This document shows positions 33,516 through 45,085 of a DNA stretch of 64,000 bases, piece after piece (position 1 is the first letter of the stretch; every line of letters begins with the position of its first letter). The translations under genes and the position numbers were made by a program. Origin of the DNA: Deroplatys truncata (Eukaryota > Arthropoda > Insecta > Mantodea > Mantidae); the NCBI GenBank assembly GCA_030765065.1, contig CM060981.1:224385152-224449151 (forward strand), in the 5' to 3' direction. The notes beneath the pieces were generated by a model that saw only the letters and a program-made list of their open reading frames with translations, was not told the DNA's origin and did no database searches.

Positions 33516-34776
33516 ACCACAAAGTGGTTGCTGCGATATGCATCTATGCTATACGCATGCTGTTTTGGAGCTACATTATCATTCACAGCAATAATAACAA
33601 TAATTCCGTTAATACGTATATTACCTTCTTTGTATCCATACTACAGTTTATTTATGTTTCATATCAGCAGCCGTGTAGTCTATGCTATTGACACGAATTT
33701 GCTCTTTTGCTCTTACCAAATGCAAAAGGGTCTCGTTATTTATTTTATATCGCGTACTGTATTGGAATATGACCAAATCACAAATCGTAGATCCTTCTCC
33801 TTCTCTTGTTCTTTAGGCCTTCGCGCGAGTTTTCGAGAGTATGTATCAGACACTAGTAAAATGGTGCAACTTACATAAGTGGGTGTGTTCCAGGCGTTTG
33901 TGGAACGTAAGAAAAAGTTTGGGCAGTCGACACCATTCATTGAGCCCTATGAAAGTCACTGGGTTCCCTGTCGGTACAGAAACAAGAACATGTTTTACCT
34001 CATTGGTAGATGTTTACCTAAAATTCTGAGAGTAGTAAAAGTGTCTGGGTTTCCTCATACATGGATAAGAGGTCGCCCAGTGATACAGGAGAAGCTGTGA
34101 AAAGAATAGCAAACAAAGTAGTGGCAAATGGCAGTTACTTTACTGAACCTCAGGCATTACTAAAACGAGTTAAGGTCACTGGGTTTGTTCAAGAGAAGAG
34201 AGGTACGATGCTACTAAATGAAAGGTAGCAAGTTACTAATAAATAACACTACATTGTAAGTTACACCCGTAGCGTACAAGAATCTATTGTACAAGAAAAG
34301 CTGAACTGTAAACCATGCAGGCTTAGCTGTAATCGTGACTGTGATGAGATAATACTTGCACTTAATATCTGGTTTGATTTAAGCTGTATTGCATAGTTTT
34401 CATACTGCGATTTTATTCATTCGTTTGCAGTATTTTAACACACCTCGTATCCAGTACATAATGTTATCCTTACTTTTTCCTTCGGTGGCTCCGTTATACT
34501 ATCACATTTGTAAATTCACTGTAATACCAAAGTTGAATTTTGTTACTTATTTCGCAAATAATAATATATTTGTATTTAAGAGGAAGAAAGATACAGTTTC
34601 GAAGATCTATGTCGTTACTCGTGGATGAAAAATTGGTATGAATTTACCCTTAAAATATTGATATGTGTGTAAAAACGTTAGTCTGGCAATTTTTAAATAT
34701 AGTATTAAATTTAGTTTCTAGTATGTATAATAAATTCATTAAGATTTCTGTCTAGATTTAGTTTGAGTTATATATT
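33516..34776. other. Unassigned stretch with protein-like frames
   Basis: Frames at 33513-33878 and 33879-34100 and a reading GEAVKRIANKVVANGSYFTE near 34095 look partly protein-like but are short and in different frames. They may be an old transposase N-terminal part (a Tc1-like origin was considered), but no diagnostic motif is present. Confidence 0.25.
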
Positions 34777-35725
34777 TTGAGGCAGTATTTTTAACACTTG
34801 AATGGTTTCAGTCAAATTATATAATATGTACATTCAATAACAGCCCACCTTGAAGCAAATTGTGTATGTAATAATTTGTAAAATGTATGTAACAGTCATT
34901 GCATATGCTTATATTATTGTAAACATGTTCAATAATGTTATGTGAATGCATTAAGTAATTTAATTATGTAGGAGATGTGAGAATAATATGTTAAAAGTTG
35001 CTAACAATGAGGTAACCGTGAGGAAATAAAGAATTTTAAAGTTTAAATGCTAATAGTCATTGGAGCAACAATAATGTAAATTTTGAGACAGTTTTAAAAT
35101 AGCCAATCAACAACCAGAAAAAGTTAAATGAAGGTATACTATTGGAGTAGGAATAACCAATCAGAGACTTGAAATACAGAAATTTACAAGTTTAGATGGT
35201 TGAAATCAATTCAGTTGCCTGTAGACAGTGCTCATAACTGGATGCGTTGCTTGTGCGTCCTCGAGAGATTTAGTACGTATTCGTGTGAAAGGTAAAATAA
35301 GTTTACGTGTTAAAAAGTGTAATTAATTATTAAAAAGAATCTCACAGCTATCAGTGAAGTGTTATTTAAATCTTATCAAGTATTAATAAAAGAAGTGAAG
35401 TAAAATTATAATCTGTGTAAGCCTACATTCTTAGTCGTACCACAACCCTGCCAAGAGAAACGTGTCTCTAACAAATACTGACGCAGCCGAGGCAAACATA
35501 AATATATAAATATTTAAAGAAACAGTGAAAGTACATTTTTTGGGGCGAAGGCTACCGCAAATGTTTACTATACGTGCGGTTGCAACTACTACAAGTTCGG
35601 TTCCCGAACAGTTGAAATATAATACCACTCCTACTTTAAATTGGCTTCCATACGTGTTGGAAATAACAATTATAACAAAACACCTTCTTCAGTTTACTGC
35701 TCTTGTAATTTTTTTGACTATTATG
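34777..35725. repeat. Dispersed 0.94 kb repeat (family C), copy 2
   Basis: Homologous over its length to 5673-6611, from ttttgaggcagtatttttaa to cttcttcagtttactgctc, with about 10-15% visible differences and small indels. It ends with a word resembling the HINE-like subterminal sequence found after copy 1, so the right boundary is uncertain. No protein recognised. Confidence 0.65.
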
Positions 35726-36782
35726 TGACTGGAAAATGAAAATTCCTAAGTCCTTATGATGTATTTTTAAATAACAATTAATATGTTTATTATTACAAAG
35801 TTGACAGTAAAACTAACGTTTTCTGTATGCACGAGTTTTTAATTTTCGGAATTTTCATGCGCTTTAATAAACCAAAAGAGTATGTTTTGTCTAGAAAATT
35901 CATGGTTAACTTGTGAGACACAATTTTGGAGTTCTTCATTAATTGTCAGGAGTTGTTCTACAAGGGATTTAATATCATTGAAATGTTAATTCCTAAAATA
36001 GAACAATAAAAATAGTGACATTTTAGCTAATGATTCCTCAACTATTTCTAGTTAGTGGTAGATCTCTTTCTTCAAGTGGTAGATAGGTCAGCGATAAAGT
36101 TTGTCGACTTCCAGGAAAAGGAGCGTTTGTAAGTCTCAACCAACATCTTGGAAACGTGGCACATGGACAATCGGTATATATTACGAGTATTTGTTGGAAA
36201 ACTTTGATCTATTTTTCAAGAAGAATATTTGGAGATGACAGCTCTGAAGCTTGGCGACAATTAGAAGCGATACTAAAAATTCCTACTCTAAGTTTTATAT
36301 CTTATATTTTTATATCGGGCAGTGACATTTATTATGATTGACATTATATTAATAAATATTACTACAAAAAAATACAAGAAAAAGCTGATCTATTTTAGAT
36401 CACAGTTTTTTATGGATATATGTGGGCCAGAATTACAAATTAAGTGTTTTTATTTCTGATTTTTGGAAACAATCCTCCAGTAACAATACACTCTAATGGC
36501 ATCACTTTACGTAGAGTATTCTCCGCCAAATCATCAGCGAAGGTGGCCCTTTAAGGAATTTACACCAGTTCTCTCATAAGTAGACATAGGATTTGTATGC
36601 TATTGTATGTTTAATCTGTTTTTACTTGTGATATGGAATTAAGTTTTGCTCTTTTATGCTTGTGTATAAAGCTTTATAGTGCATATAATTGCATATTTAT
36701 GTCGTTGCTGCATATTTAATCGTTGTTACATGTATTGAGCATAAATTTTAAAATTAATATTTACACACATTAGTACACACCA
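35726..36782. other. Unassigned AT-rich stretch
   Basis: No gene or repeat recognised. The frame at 36156-36341 has no motif. Confidence 0.4.
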
Positions 36783-37070
36783 CTATGGAGACTTAGGGTA
36801 AACTTGAGGTTGCTGCTTTAAAGTGTGCAGCAAAATTAAGCAGAAAATTGCGCACTGTTTTAGAGAGAAATCCTGTCGTTAAAGTTTTATGTTCTGTGGA
36901 TAAATATCCTCGAGGTGAAAATTTAGCCCTTCCTGAAGAAGGTTGCCCAGAGTTAGTAAGTGGTTTCAAATTTTGCTCAATGACACTTGTAGACTTCTCA
37001 GTAACTTGTGTTAGCCATAAACGTTATGAACTCACTCCTGAACACTTTTAGAGAAAATGATTATTGCATA
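36783..37070 (+). pseudogene. hAT-like (CGGBP1-type) transposase C-terminal fragment
   Basis: The reading KLRTVLERNPVVKVL, then GENLALPE, FKFCSMTLVDFS and HKRYELTPEHF follows the end of the CGGBP1-like/hAT-type transposases widespread in arthropods, where KNPGF, FKxAPITSxDVERSF and SDKRxxLTPEHL occur in that order. The dimerisation motif is damaged and stops follow EHF. The N-terminal relic at 49135-49385 is the same kind of gene but not the same copy. Ancient and non-functional; assignment by motif order only. Confidence 0.45.
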
Positions 37071-37159
37071 TTGAAATCAGATTACAACGACCGGAAGTAT
37101 GTCTGAGGAGGAATGTACATTGTAAGTACGAAAAATATGAGCTTAAAGCTAACATTTTT

Positions 37160-38051
37160 ACTTTATCTACTACCTACATAGTAGGTAGAGAGGGTATTGC
37201 ATTCCATCAAAGAATTGGATGCCGAGATTTCACTGGAAATACATGCTCCGAGGCCCCCTGAATAAGAAAAAGCATTTTTAGAAAAAACGTCTGGTGTGTC
37301 AGTCAGTCTGTCTATCTGTGAACTTAAAAACAAAATGTTAGATAAGTACCAAACTTGGTATTTGAGTTTAGTATCTTTCAACGATACGACACGAAGACTT
37401 TCAAGAAAACACCCCCGCTCTCCAACCATCCTTTACATGGAACATTTTTCGAAAATTTTGATTTTATAAAAAAAAGCTCTAATGATTTTGATTAAAATAC
37501 CACGTATTAAAGATATTTACATGACAAACAAAACGAATATCTTACATTTTCTGGGAATAGCCTATGAAGAAGTCTTCATTCGGAAGGAATTTTGTACGAT
37601 CGTATATAACTGGTGAACGTTAAACGATAAGACGAAAACGTACTATACAAAAAATATAGATCTCTTTAAAACACACAATTTATTTCAAATAAGATTTTTT
37701 TGTGGCATAAGCCATTGCTGAGATATCTGTCATTAATGGTTCGAATTGTTCATTTTTTGGTCATTCTCTTAAGTCCAGTCAATATTCAGCTGTTTCTCGC
37801 GAATGCATCGAAACAGTATGGAATTTTAAGGCCAGCTTATAGCGTCCAGTTCTTAAACATTTGACTATCGCTGTTCCCTTTGTGTCTATGACGAAATGTG
37901 TAATGTAGCTGTTTCTGCAAAGGCTTATTTCGATTAAACGTAGCAGATATAAAATTAAGCTTTAATAAGAAAAGCTTGTATACTCACTAATAAACCCATT
38001 ATACCCACTAATACGTATAAAGAAAGTTAATGTGAAAGTATCACATCAGAT
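37160..38051 (+). mobile_element. HINE-like element, subfamily B
   Basis: Head actttatctactacctacat with a perfect CTACCTA/TAGGTAG hairpin, subfamily B interior, tail ATGTGA/TCACAT stem ending cagat at 38051. 892 bp. The next copy begins after the shared T run. The uninterrupted ctgaataagaaaaagcattt near 37258 is the empty-site reference for the insertion at 10052. Confidence 0.85.
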
Positions 38052-38055
38052 TTTT

Positions 38056-38923
38056 ACTTTCTCTACTACGTATAGTAAGTAGGGGTATTCCATCCAAAAA
38101 TTCGATACCGAAATTTCACCGGAAATATATGTTTTGAGGCCCCTGAATCCAAAACAAAGCATTTTTGGAAACATGTCCGTGTGTGTGTCTGTCTGTGCGT
38201 CTGTCTGTCAGTGTGTGTGTGTGTGTGTCTGTGAACAGCATAACTCAGAAACGAACAGTCGGATAAACACCAAACTTGGTATTTAGGTTCAGTATCTTCA
38301 GAGATGCGACACGAAGGTTTTCAAGAAAATCCCCCACCCCAGATTACCCTTTACATGGAACATTTTTCGAAAATTTTAATTTTCTCAAAAATGGCTCTAA
38401 CGATTTTGATTAAAATATCATATATTTAAAATACCTTCATGACAAATAAAATGTATATCTTGAATTTTCTGGGAATGTCTCCAAAAGCATTCTTCATTGT
38501 GAACGACTTTTGTATAACTGGTAAACCATAAGAGATAGCCAAAATTGTAGGTACTACACAAAAAATGTATATCTCGTTAAAATACACAATTTATGTCATA
38601 TACATTTTTTGTTGTTGAGTGAACCATTTTCGAGATATTGCTTGTTATTTCCTTAAATTTTCCAATACTTTTTCTCAAATGGGAATTCGTTATTCATTTT
38701 TTTTTGGTAATGTAAAGAGAATGAAATTCTCCACATAGCAATCAGCTCTTAAAATATTTGACTATCGCTTAAAGCCTACCAATTCCCCTTGCATCTACAA
38801 GAAAATTAGCAATAAGATTAACATCTCGATATCTCGATTAACATGCAGCATATGGAGAATAAGCGTTTGTAAAAATAGTTGGTACAAGGGTAGAGAAAGT
38901 CATGTGAGTGTAACACATCAGAT
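38056..38923 (+). mobile_element. HINE-like element abutting the previous one
   Basis: Head actttctctactacgtatag at 38056, mixed TG/TCTG tract 38175-38232, tail ending cacatcagat at 38923; 868 bp. Head-to-tail junction through a T run with a subfamily B element. Confidence 0.85.
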
Positions 38924-40994
38924 TTTTCATAATGGTGCATATTTTCGAAATTATAGAGCATATTATAAAGATTTTGGGAGTATAAATGGATGTATATTTT
39001 ATATATTTTTAGTGCATACTAATCCGATGTCTATTCATAAGACTTAAATTTAACTTAAAACCATAAATAACACGAAGACTCAGCTCATACAAGCCATGCT
39101 AATGAAACAGTAGCATGTCGCATATGAAAGCGAATACGAATCATCAACATTGGCGCAGCACTATTAAACTTTTCAAGACTGTGATTGAAAACCAACTAGA
39201 AAATTCGAGTCCAATACTGAGACGAGCTGCAATAGTTGGACTCCGTCGTATTTTTCTGTGAACGCTAATATATAACTCGTAATATTTTTGCACTTATCCT
39301 GCAGCATACATGGGGGACAATGATGATAAGTGGTAATATGAGTGTTGAAAAACCAATTCATTAGTGCCTGTAAGACAGCAGAAGACATTTAAACCCAACA
39401 GACATCCTTAAGTGTGGCGTAGTAAACGCAGCCCTTGCTCTGCCTTGAAACTTACCCTGGAGTTGACCAATTTCCTCCTTGGTCCGAAATCATCAGTGTC
39501 TCGGAAGGACTTCTGTAATACAAAGCAAATACATTTAATTTTTCTGTTTCCTCTTTGATGACTTTAGAAGTGGGATCTTAGAAACGAGTTGCAGGATATA
39601 AAACATTCGTGTGTTATTTGATAAAAAGCCGTAAGTAAAATACGAACATTTTCCCCTGAATCAAAGAATGAAATGTAGCCACAGAAATTAAGCCAACCTT
39701 CTCAGCTGGTAATTTACTTCTACGCTGACACTATCAACATTATGTTTTAATGCATCCATTTCTGCCAAAGTAACAAAAATGTAGGTTGATGACATATTAG
39801 CTAAAATAATAATAAAGGTTGACATAATATGTTAAGTTCTGTTTAAGAGGAGATTTTTAAGATGTATGATATTTAAAAATTCTTTTGATGAACAAAGTGA
39901 GAACTGTGTGCAATACGATCTTAGCTGAATGTATTGTAAATGTTTGTTCTTTAAATAAGACGTGATGATTCGTAAATTAACATACAGGTTAAACTGTGAT
40001 TTTAAAAATCGGGAAATTAACTATTAAAAGCATTGATTAGCAGCAGAAATGTAAATATGCTTAATCCTAGCTTTTTAAAGGTGCAGCTCGATATTTGCAG
40101 AAGGATTACAAAGGACTAGCAGCGTAAGGCAAGAGCAAAGACAAATTTAACTAGAGTTCTGAGATCCTTTACTAATGAGTACAAGGGGTGATGTACTTAA
40201 ACAGGGTATGAACGTAGTCTTTAACAAAACAAGGAAGAGAGAAAAAATAAATAAAGAGACAGATAAAGGAGAGGTCAAGGCAAAAGAATGAGAACACAAT
40301 TTAAAACAAACCTTCTCACTAATTGCTTTGTTCATCAGAAGAGATAAATCCTTATTCTTTCAGAAACACTCAAGAAATGTTCTAGTCCTTTTTCACACAG
40401 TCAGAATCTAATGATCCACTAAGTATCCATGCTGTTGTGGTTTCGTAGGGTAGAAAGTTCAGTACTTGACATCACATGTATGTAACGAAGCCATAAGAGC
40501 GCTCGATTATATACTTGAAAGAAAAAAAGCATTTCCTCCACATTTCAAATTTCTCCTAAATCTTCGATTAAAAGTACAGTTTCTAACGCTCTATAGAAGT
40601 ATTATAAATAGTAGTCTGCTTTGCAAACATCTAAGTAAAACAACTATTTTTGAATAAAAGTTTATTACAATTCTGATTTTGCTTCACCTCAACAGAGAAA
40701 ATACATTTAATATAGCGATGACATTGAGATGAATATGCAGAAGATAATAATAAGCCAGTGCATTTATGAAATGTAGATTTAATTACTTTCAGTGCTGTTG
40801 ATAAAATACTGAAAATCAAAGAATTATATTCAAGGAATTTTGAAAATGAGGACAGTGTATAACAAATGTATCGAGATAAACACTTTTAACTATGCTCATT
40901 GCATCTATATACAAAGTATAAGCCGTGTTTAGTTGCATTAAATCATACACTGAAGAACACTTTCGTTGGTTTCCTTTTATCACTTTACTTTCAG
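38924..40994. other. Least repetitive stretch; possible host intron
   Basis: About 2 kb without window-internal repeats or transposon motifs. It contains one exon-like segment at 39456-39512. Open frames at 39173-39388, 40147-40335 and 40466-40657 have no recognisable motif. If a host gene crosses this window, this is a likely part of its intron. Confidence 0.3.
39456..39512 (-). other. Candidate 57 nt exon (low confidence)
   Basis: On the minus strand: acceptor ttgctttgtattacag, 57 nt (19 codons, in phase, reading KSFRDTDDFGPRRKLVNSR), then donor CCAGG|GTAAGT. The length is a multiple of three and the frame fully open. The peptide is not recognised. It lies in the least repetitive part of the window. 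Chance remains a serious alternative. Confidence 0.25.
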
Positions 40995-41055
40995 GCCACC
41001 TACTTGCACTTGGTGTTAAGTAAATACATCAAAAGAGGTAGAAACAGAGATAGAG
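40995..41055 (+). other. Candidate 61 nt exon (low confidence)
   Basis: A strong pyrimidine-rich acceptor (ttccttttatcactttactttcag) ends at 40994. The following 61 nt are open in one frame only (ATYLHLVLSKYIKRGRNRDR) and end at donor AGAG|GTAAGT. It lies just outside the LINE at 41290-43075. The peptide is not recognised. Confidence 0.25.
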
Positions 41056-41289
41056 GTAAGTCCAGAAGGGGCACACCTCACCAACGCCACCAACTAGATC
41101 TATTGTGACTACATCCTCGGAGGCAGAGATGAAGTGAAGGAGCAGCAAGAGATCGCAGGTAGATAGGTCTACAGAGACGCACGGAAATCCCTAATATTTC
41201 CAAATTGAAACACCCGCCTTCACCAGCAGAGTCGAAGAATCCCGCGAGAAGGCGACGAAATGACCCTAGCAAGCGGGCCAACACACCCT

Positions 41290-43075
41290 GGGTTTTTCTT
41301 TTTTGGGGGGGGGGATCAAGGTGAAGGTAAGGATGGGTCGAATGGAAGTAGCGGGGTCCCGCTTATGCACCCCCGTTAGTATCGGTAGTGGGTTGCTGCT
41401 GCGATAAGGCAGGAGCAGGTAAGAGCTAGGTTCCCAGCCTCCAGACATTGCCAAAGCTCTGGCTGGAGGGTGGGGATAGGAAGGAGAAACTTTATTTATT
41501 AATCACAGATACTGTGCACATACGTGCTTGGGAGGACATTGGTTTGTGTTCCTTAGTGGTGGTTGCTGTTGACTCTGGATCGGTGTCTGGGGTAGTATTC
41601 CTGCTGGTTGTTCCTGATGTAATTCTCAAAGAAGTGGAGGTTTCGTCGCGCGCGCTCTTTCCGAGGAGAGGGCGGCGCGGAGTCGTCTAGTGTAGGAGAT
41701 GATGATTGCCGTGAAGTAGAGCCCGATGAGTAGTCCTGATTGTCCAGTCGGTCGTGGATTTGATGCACACGCTCCTGCAGTGACTGGAGTAGCGTGTGTA
41801 GCTGGCTAAACCTGGTGTTGAAGGCTGTCAGTTGTTCTTGAAGACTCTGAATGTTGGCGTCGATACTTAAATGCGGCGGAGACGGGTTACTGCGTCGTCT
41901 TCTGCGGTGGAAGATGAGGTGGTGCGGACTGCTTCAACGACGTCCCCGAGACGGCCGCCTATCGTCAGGACCTCGGAGTGCAGGTCCTGGACGGCCTCCC
42001 AGAGGCGCTGCTCTGATGTGCGATGGTGCAGTGTGGGCTGTCCCTGCCGTGTGCTGTGGAAGTGGCCCAGTGTTTTGGGCTACCTGTGGTGGTGCTGTTT
42101 CGGCTGGCGGTGTGGCCCTCGGCGGACGAGGGTATCTCGGGCACTGTACCTGACCCGCGTAGTGCCCGAGGCCATTACACGTGGCACAGTACCGGCGTCG
42201 TCGGCGTAGATCATGGCCTCGGCACTCTGACGTGAGGCTGGGAGAGCCGCAGTAGTGGCAGCGTGGTGATGATGCGGTGCAGTGATGCGCAGTGTGGCCG
42301 TAAGAGCAGCAGCGGCGACATGGCTGAGGCTTTCTGCTCGGCTTGCCTCGAGTCGAAGAACCCGCCCTAATAAGGGCAGGCCCGACCTCAGGGCTGCTTC
42401 GCAGTCGGTCGTATCAGCCATAGCCAGTCGGACGAGAGATGTCGGGCCCCGGGACGAAGTGATGCGACTGGCCTTCTGGGCTGAAGAGAAGTGTTGTCGA
42501 GCGGCGGCAAGGATAAATCTAGTTGGCAGGTCCCGGGGTACTCCGTAGACCACTACGCTGCATCTGTCCGGATGCGCAGTGTGAGAAGGTGGTGGTGCAG
42601 TTGGTGTTAGCGGCGGTGGTTGCGTCTGGGATTGTTGTTCTGTGTTGGCTCCTTGAGGAGGTGATGTAATCTCGGGCGCTGGTACTCTTGGTGTTCGCTG
42701 TGTTGAGGCGACCGAGGCGAAGGAGGGTCTGGCCGCCGGTGGTGGTGGTGCAGAACTGTCGGTAGATGTCGATGATGCGGCCAGCATTGGTGTAGCAGGC
42801 TTGAAGGCGGATGCCGGTGGAGCGGCCTGCATTTCGGCGGTGGCAGCCTTCATGATTGAAGACGGCGGACCGGTTGTTGTTTCGGCGGCAGCTGTGGCGG
42901 TAGGCGGGCGGCTCATCGGCGGTGACGGAGACCGGAGAACTGGCTGTGGTCGGCGGTTCGGCTGTTGTTCCCTCGGAGCGAGCGGAGGTAGCAGCGGAGG
43001 AACCTTCCTGCAATTTCCCTTCCAGGCGGCGCTGCTTCTTCCTTCCCATCGCAGGAGAGACGATGTTCACAACAG
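41290..43075 (-). mobile_element. ORF1-only non-LTR retrotransposon, copy 2
   Basis: GC-rich minus-strand element with the same ORF1 type as 505-2545, at about 70% similarity in the conserved core by eye. It again lacks any reverse transcriptase or endonuclease between the end of ORF1 (about 41553) and its 3' non-coding part, which ends in or beyond an A-rich run (aaaaaagaaaaa on the minus strand near 41296). The 5' leader differs from copy 1, so one of them is 5' altered. A downstream GC-rich part (41060-41290) may also belong to it. Confidence 0.7.
41553..43049 (-). pseudogene. LINE ORF1 (gag-like, CCHC zinc knuckles), frameshifted
   Basis: Starts MGRKKQRRLEG at 43049, matching the basic start of copy 1. 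The next frame gives VVVYGVPRDLPTRFILAAAR and SGLPLLGRVLRLEASR (compare GVPRDLPVHFVLDAAR and SLPLLGQCLRIEASR in copy 1). A shift near 42325 gives the knuckles CRRCCSYGHTAHHC, CHYCGSPSLTSEC and CATCNGLGHYAGQVQC. Further shifts lead to a coiled-coil-like part (IQSLQEQLTAFNTRF, LQSLQERVHQIHDRL) and a basic tail ending at about 41553. At least three frameshifts. Plus-strand frames here (41851-43163) are shadows. Confidence 0.8.
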
Positions 43076-43149
43076 GGAGAAATCCTTTTCAAAGTGCGAC
43101 AAGCATGCAATCTGGCCGACAATAGCCCCACCATGGATACCGAAGACAC

Positions 43150-43355
43150 TTCCTGAAATATGAAAGGGAAAGAGGTGAAATGAGAGGAAATGAGGGAAAG
43201 GAGAAATCGTGGTAGAATACACCACTCCAGCATTCGCCTAGGCGACCAGAGGAAGACCACGAAAAATCCTATAGTCGGAGTGGGCGGTCACCGGGAATTG
43301 AACCCGGGAGCTCCCACAGATTTTGCCACCTGAGTATCCCGCTCCGTTACATCAG
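43150..43355 (-). repeat. SINE, family S1 (short, inverted)
   Basis: On the minus strand: taacggagcgggatactcag (A-box region), B box GGTTCAATTCC (inverted at 43294-43304), then a body with ggattttt and gaatgctggagtggtg. 3' truncated relative to 16921-17435. It abuts the 5' end of the LINE copy. Confidence 0.75.
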
Positions 43356-44021
43356 AAGAAACAATGAAGCATCTAGCTTTGTACCTTCATCTAATTTCTG
43401 TTTTGGTTATCAAGTTAAGTTGTTATTTAATAATACACTTGTCGACAAGCAGTTTAAATGGAAAATAAAACAGAATATTTCGATGTTTAAAGTTTTGTTC
43501 TCTGAATATAATAGCGGAAAAATTCATATAGTCGTAGTTGTAGTGACGCAATTCACGTTTTACCATAACGGTTTATTTCTGTACGTATTCCAAAAACAAT
43601 CAAAACAAATACAATCGAGCTGCAGATTCTTAAGATAAATTCTGTAGTTATTGTTATATTACTAACAACAATACGATTATAGGGACCTGGAGATAAAACA
43701 ACGCTGCTAGCTGCTGGCAAGTAGAGCAAATTATTGGCGAGAAACATTTATGTTAGAAGGATACATGTCATCGGCAGATATAGGATTTTAGAGCCAATAC
43801 TTATTTTGTTCCTTTAGGAGAAAGGAAAGAATAATTACTAATATTTACGTTATTGAACACTGGAAGCTATTTACATAGTTTGGAAGTGCCTTAAAATGAT
43901 TGCTAGGGCGTAATGGTCATTAATTCTTAGCTTAAAATGGCAACATCAATATAAGGTTTTGCTGTTTCGTTGTTTGTTGGTGTCCTCAACATTTAAGCAA
44001 CACTAATGAATGTCTGTTACA
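43356..44021. other. Unassigned AT-rich stretch
   Basis: No gene or repeat recognised. Confidence 0.4.
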
Positions 44022-44201
44022 GTCATCCCCCATGTGTAGTGGTTATCATGCTAGCCTGAGGTCGCGGGTTCAAACTCGGCGGAGGGCGATAGATGTTTTC
44101 GAACGTAAAAATCCTTAGCATGGTTCCTTCGGAAGGGAAGTAAACCTGTGGTCCCGTGTCGTAGATTTACGGCATGTAAAAGAACCTCAAGCCTAATAAA
44201 G

Positions 44202-44341
44202 TGTACATTTTAATTTTACCGGGGTTTGGTATAATTTCTCATGTCATTTCACATGAAAGAGGAAAAAAAGAAGCTTTTGAGAGTTACGGAATAATTTGAG
44301 CTATATCAGCTATTGGTTTTTTGGGTTTTGTTGTATGAGCA
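44202..44341 (+). other. cox1: NUMT part 1: mitochondrial cox1 fragment
   Basis: Read with the invertebrate mitochondrial code from 44204, this gives [20 protein letters not shown] followed by KKEAF..YGMIWAMSAIGFL and GFVVWA. This is the conserved core of cytochrome c oxidase subunit I around the PGFGxISH and ESGKKEAFG motifs. The code matters: AGA must be Ser to give ESGKKE, ATA Met for GMI, and TGA Trp at two sites. In the nuclear code two TGA stops interrupt it. About 140 bp, somewhat diverged (EAFESYG instead of EAFGTLG). Confidence 0.85.
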
Positions 44342-44400
44342 TTGGTAAAATTAAAGCAATTTCTACATCAAAAATTAAAAAAATTACTCCAATCAAAAAG
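44342..44400 (-). other. nad3: NUMT part 2: inverted mitochondrial nad3 fragment
   Basis: On the minus strand from 44399 the frame reads FLIGVIFLIFDVEIALILP, the highly conserved FDxEIxLxLP core of NADH dehydrogenase subunit 3. It is joined directly and in inverted orientation to the cox1 part, with gca/cat shared wording at the junction. The whole 199 bp insert is flanked by an 8 bp direct repeat TAATAAAG (44194-44201, 44401-44408), one copy of which corresponds to the SINE's own sequence. Confidence 0.75.
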
Positions 44401-44679
44401 TAATAAAGAGGCCTCTGAACAAAATTACCAGGTTTCACGCCCAATATAGAATGGGACGCTAAGGACCACAGCAATTAAAGAGCGTCCATAAATAAAAATA
44501 AAACATGCTTGTTACATGCTCTTTCCCTCTCCTTATTTGTATTGAAAAGCTTTGTGTGGTAGGGCGTTATCTTCAAGTACACAAACTATAACAGTCCATT
44601 AATGGCTAATAGAGTTTATACAAATTACTTAAGATGGAAAATGATTATTAAGCTACAAGTTATAAAACTAAAGTTGACT

Positions 44680-44850
44680 GCCTCTGTGGTCTGGTAGTTA
44701 AAACGCTAGCGTCCAAATCCAGAGGTTCCAGGTTTCATTCCCGGCTGGAAGTTGGGAATTTTTCTTTAGCCAGGATTATTCCACAACCTCCCTAGTGGAA
44801 GTATAAATGAGAGTGTAAATGTGTATGTGAATTTATGTTTATAAAGAAAA
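44680..44850 (+). repeat. tRNA-derived SINE, family S4
   Basis: Head gcctctgtggtctggtagtt with A-box character and B-box-like GGTTTCATTCC (44731-44741), followed by ggctggaagttgggaatttt and a pyrimidine-to-AT-rich tail. The head is close to a tRNA but the acceptor stem does not close, so it is called a SINE. Single copy in the window. Confidence 0.6.
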
Positions 44851-44881
44851 CCTAACATAAACAAACGCAAAGATACATAAC

Positions 44882-45085
44882 ATAATTTTCGGGCGTAAAA
44901 ATCCTCAGCGTGGCTTCCTTCGGAAGGGAAGTAAAGCAGGTGGTTCCGTGTCGTAGATTTACGGTACGTAAAAGAACCTCAAGCCTGATAAAGAGGCCTC
45001 TGAGGAAACTTTCCGGTCTTTCACGCCCAATATAGAATGGGACGCTAAGGACCGCAGCAGTTAAACAGCGTCCATGAATAAAACA
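44882..45085 (+). repeat. SINE, family S2, headless copy
   Basis: Contains the S2 body from tttcgggcgtaaaaatcctc through aagcctgataaagaggcctc to gcgtccatgaataaaa. The tRNA-like head is missing. It serves as the uninterrupted reference showing that the 44022 copy was split by the mitochondrial insert. Confidence 0.8.

Larger units (their letters stand above)
44022..44496 (+). repeat. SINE, family S2, interrupted by a mitochondrial insert
   Basis: Plus-strand S2: tRNA-like head ccccatgtgtagtggttatc (A box) and gcgggttcaaactcgg (B box), the gtaaaaatccttagcatgg body, and the 3' part gaatgggacgctaaggacca to gcgtccataaataaaa. The body is split after aagcctaataaag by the 199 bp insert at 44202-44400. 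Confidence 0.85.

Noticed and set aside
42801-43163. Plus-strand frames across 41851-43163
   Set aside because: Antisense shadows of the GC-rich LINE ORF1 on the minus strand.
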